Assembly (NCBI GenBank): GCA_038400315.1
Contig: CP151667.1
Span: 5,405,174 to 5,469,173 of the forward strand
Reading direction: 5' to 3'
DNA: 64,000 bases
Source of the DNA: Isosphaeraceae bacterium EP7
GTDB taxonomy: Bacteria > Planctomycetota > Planctomycetia > Isosphaerales > Isosphaeraceae
Below, piece by piece: positions 37,622-45,640 of the stretch (the first letter of the stretch is position 1; every line of letters begins with the position of its first letter). The translations under genes and the position numbers were made by a program. The notes beneath the pieces are model-generated. The model did no database searches. It saw nothing but the letters and a program-made list of their open reading frames with translations, and was not told the origin of the DNA.

Positions 37622-38113
37622 TCACAGCTCGCCCGCGAGGCGGTCGTAGAACTCGTGAAGACTCTCGATCAAGACCTTGGTCTCGCCCAGCACCGGCATG
37701 AAGTTCGTGTCGCCATCCCAGCGAGGGACGAGATGCCAGTGCATATGACCCGGAAGCCCCGCGCCGGCGGCGCTGCCGAGGTTCAGGCCGACATTGTAAC
37801 CTTGAGGTCGGAGCATCACGTCTAAAATTGTGATCAATCGGCTGATCGTCGACAGGGGTCCGTTCAGCTCCTCCCCCTCGAAATCCTGGAGATTCGCCCG
37901 GTGCTTCAAGGGGACCACCAGCAGGTGGCCATTGTTGTACGGGTAGCGATTCAGGAAGACGGCCGAGTGGGGGAACCGCCAGACGAGGAGGTTATCGCGA
38001 TCGTGATCCCCGGCCAGGGCCTCGCAGATGAAGCAAGACACTCCACCGGCCGCGACAGGCGGGCTAGCCTTTTGAACATACCCCGCGCGCCAGGGTGCCC
38101 AGAGTCGTTCCAT
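37622..38113 (-). CDS. HIT-family nucleotide hydrolase/transferase
   Basis: A 163-residue histidine-triad protein. It starts MERLWAPWRAGYV and has CFICEA, NNGHLLVVPLKHRA and the triad GHMHWHLVPRWDGD. The opening and ending are those of Ap4A-phosphorylase-like HIT proteins (AP4A hydrolase/adenylylsulfate group) found in many bacteria. The ATG at 38113 begins the family similarity; a longer in-frame extension runs over non-homologous sequence. It is on the same strand as the signal-peptidase-like gene upstream. Confidence 0.92.
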   Translation of the reverse strand: MERLWAPWRAGYVQKASPPVAAGGVSCFICEALAGDHDRDNLLVWRFPHSAVFLNRYPYNNGHLLVVPLKHRANLQDFEGEELNGPLSTISRLITILDVMLRPQGYNVGLNLGSAAGAGLPGHMHWHLVPRWDGDTNFMPVLGETKVLIESLHEFYDRLAGEL

Positions 38114-38250
38114 GGAATCATCCGACCTCGTACGAGTCCCAGTCGGACCTTGCGACGCGGTCGCACCCACGCCCATTGGTCTCGATCTTATCACGCAACC
38201 GACGGAAAGTCGCTGTCCCTCGGGCCGAAGTCGCCGCCGAAACCCACCCC

Positions 38251-38979
38251 TCATCGAAGGAGTCGCATCTCGCCGAGCGGGTACGACTGGGCCCATGCCT
38301 TCCCGATGACCATATCCGATTCGATCAGGATCGAGTCGCCAAACCTCTTCCCCGGGTGAGAGAATTCGAAGCAGATCAGCAAGAGGTTTTCGGGAACCCG
38401 AAAACGCCCCCTGCCCGAGAGCCTCGCCGAGGTCGGCCCCGGAAGACCATCGACCGCAAACCGCCCCGGGGACCATGCCACTTCCTGCCCCTTGCCGGCG
38501 ATGACTCTGGCCATATTAAAGCGTTGGGGCGATTTCGACTCAATCCAGACGACCTCCCCCGCCTCGGGCGAACGACCGAGGTAGGCCCGACGATTCACCA
38601 GAAAGATGGCCGACCGGTCCCCCTGTTCGAGGGCCGGCCAGGCCAGGGTGGCGCCCGCCAGCAAGACCGGCCCGTAGATCATCGCGATCACGAAGCTCGC
38701 CAGCGAGAATCGGAGCCAACGCGAGTTGAACCCGAGGAACGGGCGACGGGAGATCGCGGCGACCGCCAACCTGACGTGGGCCGCGAATGCGTAGACGATC
38801 GAGATCCAGGCGAGGTAGCGACCCCAGCTCATCAGCGCAATGCAGACGGCAACGGCCGCCGAAGCCCCGAGAAGCAACGATCGAGCCCGATCAACCTCGG
38901 GCATGGCGTGCGGCCCCGGGGGTTTGGGCCCGGGGATCTTGCACGAGGAGGGCGCACCGGACGAGACGGCACGCATCAT
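38251..38979 (-). CDS. Signal-peptidase-like (S26-type) membrane protein lacking the catalytic dyad
   Basis: A 242-residue protein with three N-terminal membrane helices (SLLLGASAAVAVCIALMSWG; AWISIVYAFAAHVRLAVAAI; LASFVIAMIYGPVLLAGATL) followed by a LepB-like domain: GDRSAIFLVNRRAY, PEAGEVVWIESK, FNMARVIAGKGQEVAW, FAVDG and FRVPENLLLICFE. In active enzymes a serine (SMxPT before GD) and a lysine (KRVxGxPGD) are required; here those places read LAWPALEQGD and MARVIAGKG, so neither residue is there. Likely a non-catalytic relative. ATG 38979 has GGAG eight bases upstream. RraA-like gene precedes it on the same strand by 54 bases. Confidence 0.68.
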   Translation of the reverse strand: MMRAVSSGAPSSCKIPGPKPPGPHAMPEVDRARSLLLGASAAVAVCIALMSWGRYLAWISIVYAFAAHVRLAVAAISRRPFLGFNSRWLRFSLASFVIAMIYGPVLLAGATLAWPALEQGDRSAIFLVNRRAYLGRSPEAGEVVWIESKSPQRFNMARVIAGKGQEVAWSPGRFAVDGLPGPTSARLSGRGRFRVPENLLLICFEFSHPGKRFGDSILIESDMVIGKAWAQSYPLGEMRLLR

Positions 38980-39033
38980 GGCTGAAACTCCCGAGTCGGC
39001 CTGGTTCCACGAGGTCTGGATGCCGTTTACGCG

Positions 39034-39705
39034 TCACAGAATCCCGTGTTCTTTGAAGACGTCGGCCAGGCTCCGCCCCTCGGCGAGTTCCCGTCGCGTT
39101 GTGTCCTCGCCGTCGACCTTCGACCAAGCCCATCCGAGGATCTCACGCTCGCGGGCGCGAGGCACCACGACAACCCCGTCTCCGTCTCCCACGATCAGGT
39201 CGCCGGGCGCGATCGCGACGCCGTCGATCTTGATCGGGACGTCGGCGTCGACCACGATGCCCCGGCCTCGGGAATCCAGGGGCCGACGACCGGTGCAATA
39301 GACCGGAAGCTTCATTTCCTTGATCCGCGAGGCGTCCCGGATCAGGCCGTCGAGGACCACGCCTCGACCACCGCGGGCGACGGTCGCCGTCGACAGAAGC
39401 TCTCCCCAGGGAACGATTTCCGTCGACCGACCGGCCGCCATCACCAGCACCTCGCCGGTCTTCAACGAGTCGAGCGCCGCGATCTCGCGGTCATACGGCC
39501 GTTCCGGGATGTGGAACATCGGGGCCCAGACGACCGTCTTGGCGCGCCCGACCAGGACGAGCGACTCGTCCAGCGGCCGGATGTCCGGCAATAACGACTG
39601 AAACCTCAGGCCGGCCGCGTCGCAGGCGTCGCTCACGACCGCGGTGTAAAGGTGGGCGGCGATCCAGTTGAACATCGCCGTCTCGTCGGCGAACTCGGGC
39701 AACAC
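39034..39705 (-). CDS. RraA-like family protein
   Basis: A 223-residue member of the RraA/HMG-CHA aldolase fold. Conserved words are VVSDACDAAGLRFQ near the start, GRAKTVVWAP, GEVLVMAAG, RGVVLDGLIRDASRIKEM (the GxxxDGxxRD signature binding the ligand or metal) and GDLIVGDGDGVVVVP. Family members are 4-hydroxy-4-methyl-2-oxoglutarate aldolases or, rarely, RNase E inhibitors; which applies cannot be told here, and many with this architecture are aldolases of aromatic degradation. The start is GTG at 39705, weakly supported. Confidence 0.86.
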   Translation of the reverse strand: MLPEFADETAMFNWIAAHLYTAVVSDACDAAGLRFQSLLPDIRPLDESLVLVGRAKTVVWAPMFHIPERPYDREIAALDSLKTGEVLVMAAGRSTEIVPWGELLSTATVARGGRGVVLDGLIRDASRIKEMKLPVYCTGRRPLDSRGRGIVVDADVPIKIDGVAIAPGDLIVGDGDGVVVVPRAREREILGWAWSKVDGEDTTRRELAEGRSLADVFKEHGIL

Positions 39706-39922
39706 GTTTTCGATCGGACACCCCCTGCCACCAGGGCTCGTACTCAGTCGCTCGCGCGACCAGGAGTCGCCCCGGGACGACGACCTTGACCTGTGTGAGA
39801 ACTAGGCGCTAATCCGCCCATGGTTGTGCCCATGGCCGAGAAAATTCTACTCCAGCCCCGTTCCGGTGGCAGGAAAATCAGGGATGAGTGCGCCGAATGA
39901 CGTCCGGTCAAACCGTTCGTCA

Positions 39923-39950
39923 TTGACGAAAATCTTGCAGGCGATAGGAT
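39923..39950 (+). promoter_or_regulatory. Sigma70-like promoter upstream of fusA
   Basis: TTGACG at 39923-39928 and TAGGAT at 39945-39950, 16 bases apart, in the 471-base gap 39706-40176 that otherwise holds no gene. The leader to the fusA ATG would be about 220 bases; no recognisable riboswitch was seen in it. Confidence 0.45.
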
Positions 39951-40176
39951 ATTTACCACGACCGATGAAGTTCCACGGGCCGGCCGCGCGCCGCGCCTCC
40001 CCGCCCGCCCGCCGCGAGGCCCTGGTCGAGTTCTCGCGGCGCGACCCGCGTTCGATCGCTTTTCACCCGTCTGTCCCGCCCGTCGTATCGGACGGGACAT
40101 CTCCAGCCCCATGCCCGAGCGCGTGTTAGACCCCGGGACGAGGGCACTCGCCCCTATCGAGAAATTCCCATCGCTC

Positions 40177-42261
40177 ATGGAAAATCTGCGAAACGTTCGG
40201 AACATCGGGATCTCAGCGCACATCGACTCGGGCAAGACCACGCTGACCGAGCGCGTCCTGTACTACACGGGGCGCATCCACGTCATCAATGAGGTCAAGG
40301 GCAAGGGCGACGGCGCCGTCATGGACCACATGGAGCTGGAGAAAGAGCGCGGCATCACGATCACGTCGGCCGCGACGACCGTCCAGTGGGATGACAAGAA
40401 GATCAACATCATCGACACACCCGGCCACGTCGACTTCACCGTCGAGGTCGAGCGGTCGCTCCGCGTCCTCGACGGGGCCGTCCTCGTCCTCTGCGCCGTG
40501 GCCGGCGTGCAGTCGCAGTCGATCACCGTCGACCGCCAGATGAAACGGTACCGCATCCCCCGGCTCGCGTTCATCAACAAGATGGACCGCACCGGCGCGA
40601 ACCCGGCGAAGGTCATCGAGCAGCTCGAGAGCAAGCTCGGCCTCACCGCCGTGCCCATCCAGCTCCCCATCGGCGGCGAGATCAACTTCCAAGGCTGCAT
40701 CGACCTGATCACCCGCCAGGCCGTCTACTTCGACGGCGAGAAGGGCGACGACGTCCGCCACGAGCCGATCCCGGCCGAGCTGGTCGACGAGGCCGAACGC
40801 GCCCGCCAGGGTATGCTCGAGGCCCTCTCGCTCGTCTCCGACGAGATCATGGGCCTGCTGCTCGACGAGAAGGACGTCCCCCTCGACCTCATCCACTCGA
40901 CCATCCGCGAGGCGACCGTCGCCCAGACCATCTGCCCGGTCCTGGTCGGCTCGGCCTACAAGAACAAGGGCGTCCAGCTCCTCTTGAACGCCGTCAACGC
41001 CTACCTGCCCAGCCCCCTCGACCGCGAGATCCACGCCAAGGATATCGACGACGGGATGGCCGAGATCGGGCTGAGCCCCGACGAGAGCAAGCCGCTCGTC
41101 GCCATGGCGTTCAAGCTCGTCGAGGAGCAGTTCGGCCAGATCACCTACGTCCGGGTCTACCAGGGGACGCTCAACAAGGGCCAGTTCTACTTCAACAGCC
41201 GCCAGCGCAAGAAGCAGCGGATCAGCCGCATCCTTCGCGTCCATTCCAACAAGATGGAAGACATCGACGCCGCCTCCGCCGGCGACATCGTCGCCGTCAT
41301 GGGCATCGAGTGCGCCACCGGCGACACGTATTGCGAGGAGGGGACGAACATCTCCCTGGAGAGCATCTTCGCCGCCGAGCCGGTCATCGACCTCTCGATC
41401 GTCGCCGCCAAGAAGGGGGACAGCGACAAGCTGTCCAAGGCCCTCAACCGCTTCATGCGCGAGGACCCGACCTTCCGCGTGCACAACGACCCGGAGACCT
41501 CCGAGACCATCATCTCGGGCATGGGCGAGCTGCACCTGGAGATCTACGTCGAGCGCATCCGCCGCGAGTACAAGGTCGACTGCGTCGTCGGCATGCCCAA
41601 GGTCAGCTACCGCGAGGCGCCGACCAAGGAAGTCTCGTTCGACTACAAGCACCGCAAGCAGACCGGCGGCTCGGGCCAGTACGCCCACATCAAGGGCGTG
41701 CTGACCCCGCTCGAAGCCGGCTCCCCCGAAGTCTTCATCTTCGAGAACGATGTCTCCGGCGGACGCATCCCGACCGAGTACATCCCCTCGGTCGAAAAGG
41801 GCTTCCGCCAGTCCCTGGTCAAGGGCCCCGTCGCCGGCTACGAGGTCATCGGCACCAAGATGGTGCTCCAGGACGGCTCGTACCACGACGTTGACTCGTC
41901 CACCATGGCCTTCGAGATCTGCGCCCGCGACTGCTTCCGCGAGACCTTCCGCAAGTCGGAGCCGGTCCTCCTCGAGCCGATCATGAAGGTCGAGGTCGAG
42001 TGCCCCACCGAGTTCCAGGGGCCCGTCACCGGCCAGGTCTCTTCCAAGCGTGGCGTGATCCTCGGCACCGAGAATCGCGGCAGCTTCGTGGTCATCGAAG
42101 GCGAAGTGCCCCTCTCCGAGATGTTCGGCTACTCCAACGACCTCCGCAGCATGACCCAGGGCAAGGGGGGCTTTACCATGGAGTTCCTCAAGTACCAGAA
42201 GATGCCCGCCCGCCTGCAGGAAGACGTCGTCAAGAAGTCCCTGGCCGAGGTCAAGTCCTGA
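40177..42261 (+). CDS. fusA: Elongation factor G, spdEFG1/mitochondrial EFG1 type
   Basis: A 694-residue translational GTPase. The G1 motif is AHIDSGKTTLTERVL, G3 DTPGHVDF and G4 NKMD. It differs from ordinary bacterial EF-G (HIDAGKTT, and no EVKGKGDGAVMDHME) and follows mitochondrial EFG1 and the spdEFG1 group of spirochaetes, planctomycetes and delta-proteobacteria: YYTGRIHVINEVKGKGDGAV, RQRKKQRISRILRVHSNKME, KQTGGSGQYAHIKGV. In that group one paralogue acts in translocation and a second, spdEFG2, in ribosome recycling (established knowledge). ATG 40177 begins the family similarity; the upstream in-frame ATG 40111 does not. No strong Shine-Dalgarno is visible. Confidence 0.95.
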   Translation: MENLRNVRNIGISAHIDSGKTTLTERVLYYTGRIHVINEVKGKGDGAVMDHMELEKERGITITSAATTVQWDDKKINIIDTPGHVDFTVEVERSLRVLDGAVLVLCAVAGVQSQSITVDRQMKRYRIPRLAFINKMDRTGANPAKVIEQLESKLGLTAVPIQLPIGGEINFQGCIDLITRQAVYFDGEKGDDVRHEPIPAELVDEAERARQGMLEALSLVSDEIMGLLLDEKDVPLDLIHSTIREATVAQTICPVLVGSAYKNKGVQLLLNAVNAYLPSPLDREIHAKDIDDGMAEIGLSPDESKPLVAMAFKLVEEQFGQITYVRVYQGTLNKGQFYFNSRQRKKQRISRILRVHSNKMEDIDAASAGDIVAVMGIECATGDTYCEEGTNISLESIFAAEPVIDLSIVAAKKGDSDKLSKALNRFMREDPTFRVHNDPETSETIISGMGELHLEIYVERIRREYKVDCVVGMPKVSYREAPTKEVSFDYKHRKQTGGSGQYAHIKGVLTPLEAGSPEVFIFENDVSGGRIPTEYIPSVEKGFRQSLVKGPVAGYEVIGTKMVLQDGSYHDVDSSTMAFEICARDCFRETFRKSEPVLLEPIMKVEVECPTEFQGPVTGQVSSKRGVILGTENRGSFVVIEGEVPLSEMFGYSNDLRSMTQGKGGFTMEFLKYQKMPARLQEDVVKKSLAEVKS

Positions 42262-42295
42262 CCCACGCCCGCCTCTCTCTCCTGAACTGATCCAC

Positions 42296-42333
42296 AACGG
42301 CCCGGCCCCATCCAACGATGGGGCCGGGCCGTT
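42296..42333 (+). terminator. Terminator hairpin of fusA
   Basis: Perfect 16-bp stem (42296-42311 and 42318-42333) with a six-base loop, 35 bases after the stop and followed by only a short T run. Confidence 0.7.
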
Positions 42334-42344
42334 TCCAATCCGTC

Positions 42345-42614
42345 GTCCCCAGCAGGAAGAAACACCCCTCCTCCTGGCTCGCCGGACTCGAAGCCCAGTT
42401 CGAGGAACACATCCGGGGCCTCGACCTCGAGACCGGCCGAATTTGGGGCGAATTGACGGCCCGAGCCCAGAAGAAGGGCGTCGTCATCCCCGCCGCCGAT
42501 GGGCTGCTCGCCGCGACCGCACTCCGCCACGGCCTGCACGTCATGACCCGCAACGCGATGCACTTCGAGGCGAGCGGGGCCCTCATCCTGGATCCTCGGC
42601 AGGGTCACGATTAG
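42345..42614 (+). pseudogene. Truncated PIN-domain (VapC/FitB-like) toxin remnant
   Basis: An 89-residue in-frame stretch matches only the C-terminal half of VapC/FitB-type PIN toxins: WLAGLEAQFEEHIRGLD, RIWGELTARAQKKGVVIPAA, DGLLAATALRHGLHVMTRN and FEASGALILDP. The two C-terminal acidic positions are present, but the N-terminal part with the LLDTNVxxE motif is absent, and the upstream sequence is the fusA terminator. No start or ribosome binding site fits. This is a broken gene. No antitoxin for it is upstream; the antitoxin at 42792 is of another type. Confidence 0.75.
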
Positions 42615-42750
42615 CCCCAGATCAAGGGAATGATTCGACAGGACTCGAGATTGCGTGGGCGCATGATATGGATGGCGTGATGTCCTGTCATCGGACCGAG
42701 GGGAGGGGGTTCTTCACGAACCGGCTGGGCTTAGGGCCGGAGCCGTGCTA

Positions 42751-42777
42751 GCATCAAATTAAGTGCAAATTCGATGC
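42751..42777 (+). promoter_or_regulatory. Candidate operator dyad of the toxin-antitoxin gene pair
   Basis: GCATCAAATT (42751-42760) and AATTCGATGC (42768-42777) are inverted copies matching at nine of ten places around a seven-base spacer. The dyad overlaps the possible -10 TAGCAT with an extended TG, and ends right at the AAGGAG ribosome binding site of the antitoxin. Autoregulation by binding such a dyad is usual for Phd/YefM-type antitoxins. Confidence 0.5.
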
Positions 42778-42791
42778 AAGGAGTCAGGCCC

Positions 42792-43088
42792 GTGCTCGAC
42801 CTTACCAACGACATCGATTCCCTCTCGCAGTTCAAGCGACACACGCCCGAGTTTATCAAGCGGCTCAAGGCCGAGGGACGCCCGGTCGTGCTCACCGTTA
42901 ACGGCAAGGCCGAGGTCGTCGTGCAGGACGCCGCCTCCTACCAGAAGCTCGTCGAAACCGCCGAACGGGTCGAGCGGATGGATGCCCTGAAGGCTTCGTT
43001 CGAAGACATGAAGGCGGGCCGCGTCTCTCCGGCCGAGGAGATGCTCGCCGAGATGCGTCAGATCCTCGAAACGAAGAAGCCACGATGA
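42792..43088 (+). CDS. Phd/YefM-type antitoxin
   Basis: A 98-residue antitoxin. The N-terminal DNA-binding part reads LSQFKRHTPEFIKRLKAEGR, followed by PVVLTVNGKAEVVVQDAASY, the Phd/YefM signature, and a helical acidic C-terminus (EERM-like stretch with AEEMLAEMRQIL) that would wrap the toxin. The start is taken as the GTG at 42792 because AAGGAG lies eight bases before it; an ATG at 42774 sits inside the operator dyad. The stop overlaps the toxin start as ATGA, the normal arrangement. It looks intact even though the toxin next to it is broken. Confidence 0.85.
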   Translation: MLDLTNDIDSLSQFKRHTPEFIKRLKAEGRPVVLTVNGKAEVVVQDAASYQKLVETAERVERMDALKASFEDMKAGRVSPAEEMLAEMRQILETKKPR

Positions 43089-43396
43089 CTTATCGGGTCG
43101 TCGTCACGGCACGGGCAAGAGCGGATGCCCTGGAGGCGTTCGGCTGACTCGCCGAGCGGTCCCCCGATGCGGCCGAACGCTGGTATCTCGCCTTGCAAGA
43201 AGCCATCGCCGAGCTGGCGACCATGCCCGAGCGGCATCCGGTGGCCGAAGAGGAATCGGAGTGGCTCAGCCTCACGCTCAGGCAGATGCTCTATGGAAAA
43301 CGTCGAGGAGTCTACTGCCTCCGTTTCTCCGTACAGGACGACGTCGTCACACTTCATTATGTCCATCACGCTTCACGGGGGCCCATTGAACGATGA
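43085..43396 (+). pseudogene. RelE/ParE-family toxin interrupted by an in-frame TGA
   Basis: Reading from ATG 43085 gives 20 codons (TYRVVVTARARADALEAFG), then TGA at 43145-43147, then continues in the same frame with LAERSPDAAERWYLALQEAI, VAEEESEWLSLTLRQMLYG, and VYCLRFSVQDDVVTLHYVHH to the stop at 43394. Both parts fit a RelE/ParE/YoeB-like toxin, about 103 codons. In relatives the interrupted place is usually Trp, and TGG to TGA is one base away. An internal ATG at 43193 could start a fragment but would lack the N-terminal strand and helix. Presumably an inactive toxin kept beside its antitoxin. Confidence 0.85.
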
Positions 43397-43484
43397 GTAT
43401 CAGCACCAAGACGCGTCGTTAGCCTTAGATAAAGGGAATTATCTCCGGTAAAGAATTTGATTTCACGGTTTAGAGGAGGAAGGT

Positions 43485-45131
43485 ATGGCCCCATATCAGG
43501 AGTGCCCGGAGGGTGATACAACGGCTGTCATGAAGCACGCTTATCTCCAGAACTCTTTCTCCAAGGTCGAAACCACCGTGAAACGAATTGCCGTGTCAGT
43601 GCTGGCTGTCGGGACCTTGCTCGGCACGCTGACGGGCCCAGGCCGACTCGCCCTTGCACAGGACGGGACCAGCTCGCGGGCCACGCCCGGCTTCAACACC
43701 GAGATTCCCGGGCAAATCCTCACGCCAGATACGTTGGAGACCCGCATCGGAACGCTGAAGTTCTTCGATGGGCTTCCGACGAAAGAGACCGTCCAGAAAG
43801 TCTACGACAACCTCGATTTCATGCGTGGAGTCGATGTGTTCCTGAACTTTATCCCGGCCACGTCGATGGAAGCGATTCGTCGCGGCCTGGCGGATGTCGG
43901 CGTCGCCAGGGCGAACCAGGCCATCCTTTTCGACGGGTTGATGGACTCGAATTCGCTCTTCCTCACGGGCAATACAGACACCGTCTACTGCTTCGCATTC
44001 ACCGACCTGGAGAAGGATGGCCCGACGGTCGTCGAGATTCCGCCGGGGTGCGGGCCGGGCACGGTGAACGATGCCTTCTTTCGCTTCGTGACCGACATGG
44101 GCATTCCCGGCCCCGACCGTGGCAAGGGCGGCAAGTACCTGCTGGTCCCCGAGTCCTACAAAGGTGTGGTGCCCGAGGGATACATCGTGGCGAAAACATC
44201 CACTCACGTGAATGCGGTCATCCTTCGCGGCTTTCTCGTGGACGGAAAGACCGACGCGGCCAGCAAGATGTTCAAGGATGGTCTGAAGATTTATCCACTC
44301 TCCAAGGCCGGAAACCCACCGCCTATGGACTTCGTCAGCGGTTCGCACAAGGCCTTCAACACCGTCGACGCCAACACTTTCGCGTTCTACGAGGAGTTGA
44401 ACGCAGTCATTCAGAAGGAACCGATTGATTTCCTCGACCCGGAACTGCGTGGCCAGGCGGCGAGCATAGGCATCATCAAGGGCAAGCCGTTCGCCCCGGA
44501 CGAGCGGATGAAGAAGCTCCTGACCGAGTCCGTCGCCGTCGGCAACGCGACCGCCCGTGCCATCGGCTTCCGCAATCGCGACCCCCGCGTGTTGCTCTAC
44601 GATAACAGCCAATGGAAGACGGGGTTCATCGGCGGAGATTACCGCTGGCTCGACGGCGACGGCGTTGCCGGCCGAGACCTCGACGCCCGGACGTACTTCT
44701 TCTACCTCGCGACTGTGAACACGCCCGCGATGGCCGCCAAGATGGTCGGGCGGGGTGCCCAGTACGCCTTCATCAACACCGACAAGGACGCAAGCTACCT
44801 TGACGGCGGGAAGGACTACCGGCTGCACATGCCCGCCAAAGTCCCGGCTAAGGACTTCTGGTCGGTTGTTGTCTATGACCCGCAGACCCGCTCGGAACTC
44901 CAGACCGGCCAGCCGTTCCCGAGCAAAAACAACAAGCGGGACGAACTCCTGGTCAACGCGGATGGCTCAGTGGACCTCTACTTCGGTCCGAAGGCACCAC
45001 AAGGCAAAGAAAAGAACTGGACGCAAACCGTTGCCGGCAAGGGCTGGTTCGCGTTGCTGCGTCTCTATGGCCCGCTGGAGCCGTGGTTCGACAAGACGTG
45101 GCGGCCCGGAGATATCGAGTTGGTGAAGTGA
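43485..45131 (+). CDS. Exported DUF1254/DUF1214 protein
   Basis: A 548-residue protein of the DUF1254-DUF1214 family, common in proteobacteria, actinobacteria and planctomycetes. A hydrophobic segment (RIAVSVLAVGTLLGTLTG) after a basic N-terminus suggests export. DUF1254 covers about residues 90-220 (VDVFLNFIPATSMEAIRRGL, GNTDTVYCFAFTDL, EIPPGCGPGTVNDAFFR) and DUF1214 the end (YRLHMPAKVPAKDFWSVVVY, NADGSVDLYFGP, WFALLRLYGPLEPWFDKTW). Function is not known. GAGGAGGAAGG before ATG 43485 is a strong ribosome binding site. Codon use looks less GC-biased than in neighbouring housekeeping genes, in keeping with its place in an accessory patch. Confidence 0.85.
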   Translation: MAPYQECPEGDTTAVMKHAYLQNSFSKVETTVKRIAVSVLAVGTLLGTLTGPGRLALAQDGTSSRATPGFNTEIPGQILTPDTLETRIGTLKFFDGLPTKETVQKVYDNLDFMRGVDVFLNFIPATSMEAIRRGLADVGVARANQAILFDGLMDSNSLFLTGNTDTVYCFAFTDLEKDGPTVVEIPPGCGPGTVNDAFFRFVTDMGIPGPDRGKGGKYLLVPESYKGVVPEGYIVAKTSTHVNAVILRGFLVDGKTDAASKMFKDGLKIYPLSKAGNPPPMDFVSGSHKAFNTVDANTFAFYEELNAVIQKEPIDFLDPELRGQAASIGIIKGKPFAPDERMKKLLTESVAVGNATARAIGFRNRDPRVLLYDNSQWKTGFIGGDYRWLDGDGVAGRDLDARTYFFYLATVNTPAMAAKMVGRGAQYAFINTDKDASYLDGGKDYRLHMPAKVPAKDFWSVVVYDPQTRSELQTGQPFPSKNNKRDELLVNADGSVDLYFGPKAPQGKEKNWTQTVAGKGWFALLRLYGPLEPWFDKTWRPGDIELVK

Positions 45132-45640
45132 GCTAGCGAGCTAGCCTCCCTCGCCGATAGCAGCTTTCCCAGCGGTTTCCGGCGAGGGAGACATAAAGGC
45201 ATTATCGGCTGGTTGCCTTTCCAGAGGGCCGAAACCCACATCCGGCAGCGGTTATTGGCACTTTGATTCCGGAATGCGAGATGGGGAAGGCATTCGGGAC
45301 GTTTCAGGCCATGTTGCCCGGTCGAGTGGAAACATCCCGAAATCGACCGGGTCCTGTTGGCGAATTCGGCCGGGTGGTCGGTGGTCGCTGTCGTTCAAGG
45401 TCGCCTCTTTCCAAGACTCAGGCCTATGCGGCACCGTCAGAAATTCGCCGACGGAAGCGTGCAGTCACAAGTCCCGCTCCGAGAAACTTTGGGAGATTTC
45501 CAAGAAAGTAGGGAGGGCACGGCCGTTTTTTCAGATTGTTCTTGATAGGGGCCTCGATGGCGCGACGTCGCGCACGAGGAGCCAACGCCATGCCGGCGAC
45601 ATCTTGAACCGACCGACTTTGAGAGGCGCAACGACGCACC
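45132..45640. other. Gene-free gap after the DUF1254 gene
   Basis: 509 bases with no supported gene. It opens with GCTAGC-GA-GCTAGC (45132-45145) and a hairpin (45146-45190). A T-rich patch near 45530 could hold a promoter for the next gene, but no clear -35/-10 pair is visible. Confidence 0.5.
45146..45190 (+). terminator. Possible terminator of the DUF1254 gene
   Basis: CTCCCTCGCCG (45146-45156) and CGGCGAGGGAG (45180-45190) form an 11-bp stem with a 23-base loop, 15 bases after the stop. No T tract follows. Confidence 0.45.

Noticed and set aside
39951-40176. Riboswitch or tRNA in the long fusA leader
   Set aside because: No cloverleaf or known aptamer core could be recognised by eye; the leader is simply GC-rich.
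40213-42315. 700-codon open frame opposite fusA
   Set aside because: Composition is a shadow of EF-G codons (Asp/Leu/Val-rich) and has no recognisable domain.
43145-43147. In-frame TGA as a selenocysteine or reassigned codon
   Set aside because: RelE-type toxins do not use selenocysteine, no SECIS-like hairpin is obvious, and TGA is a normal stop for many genes here.
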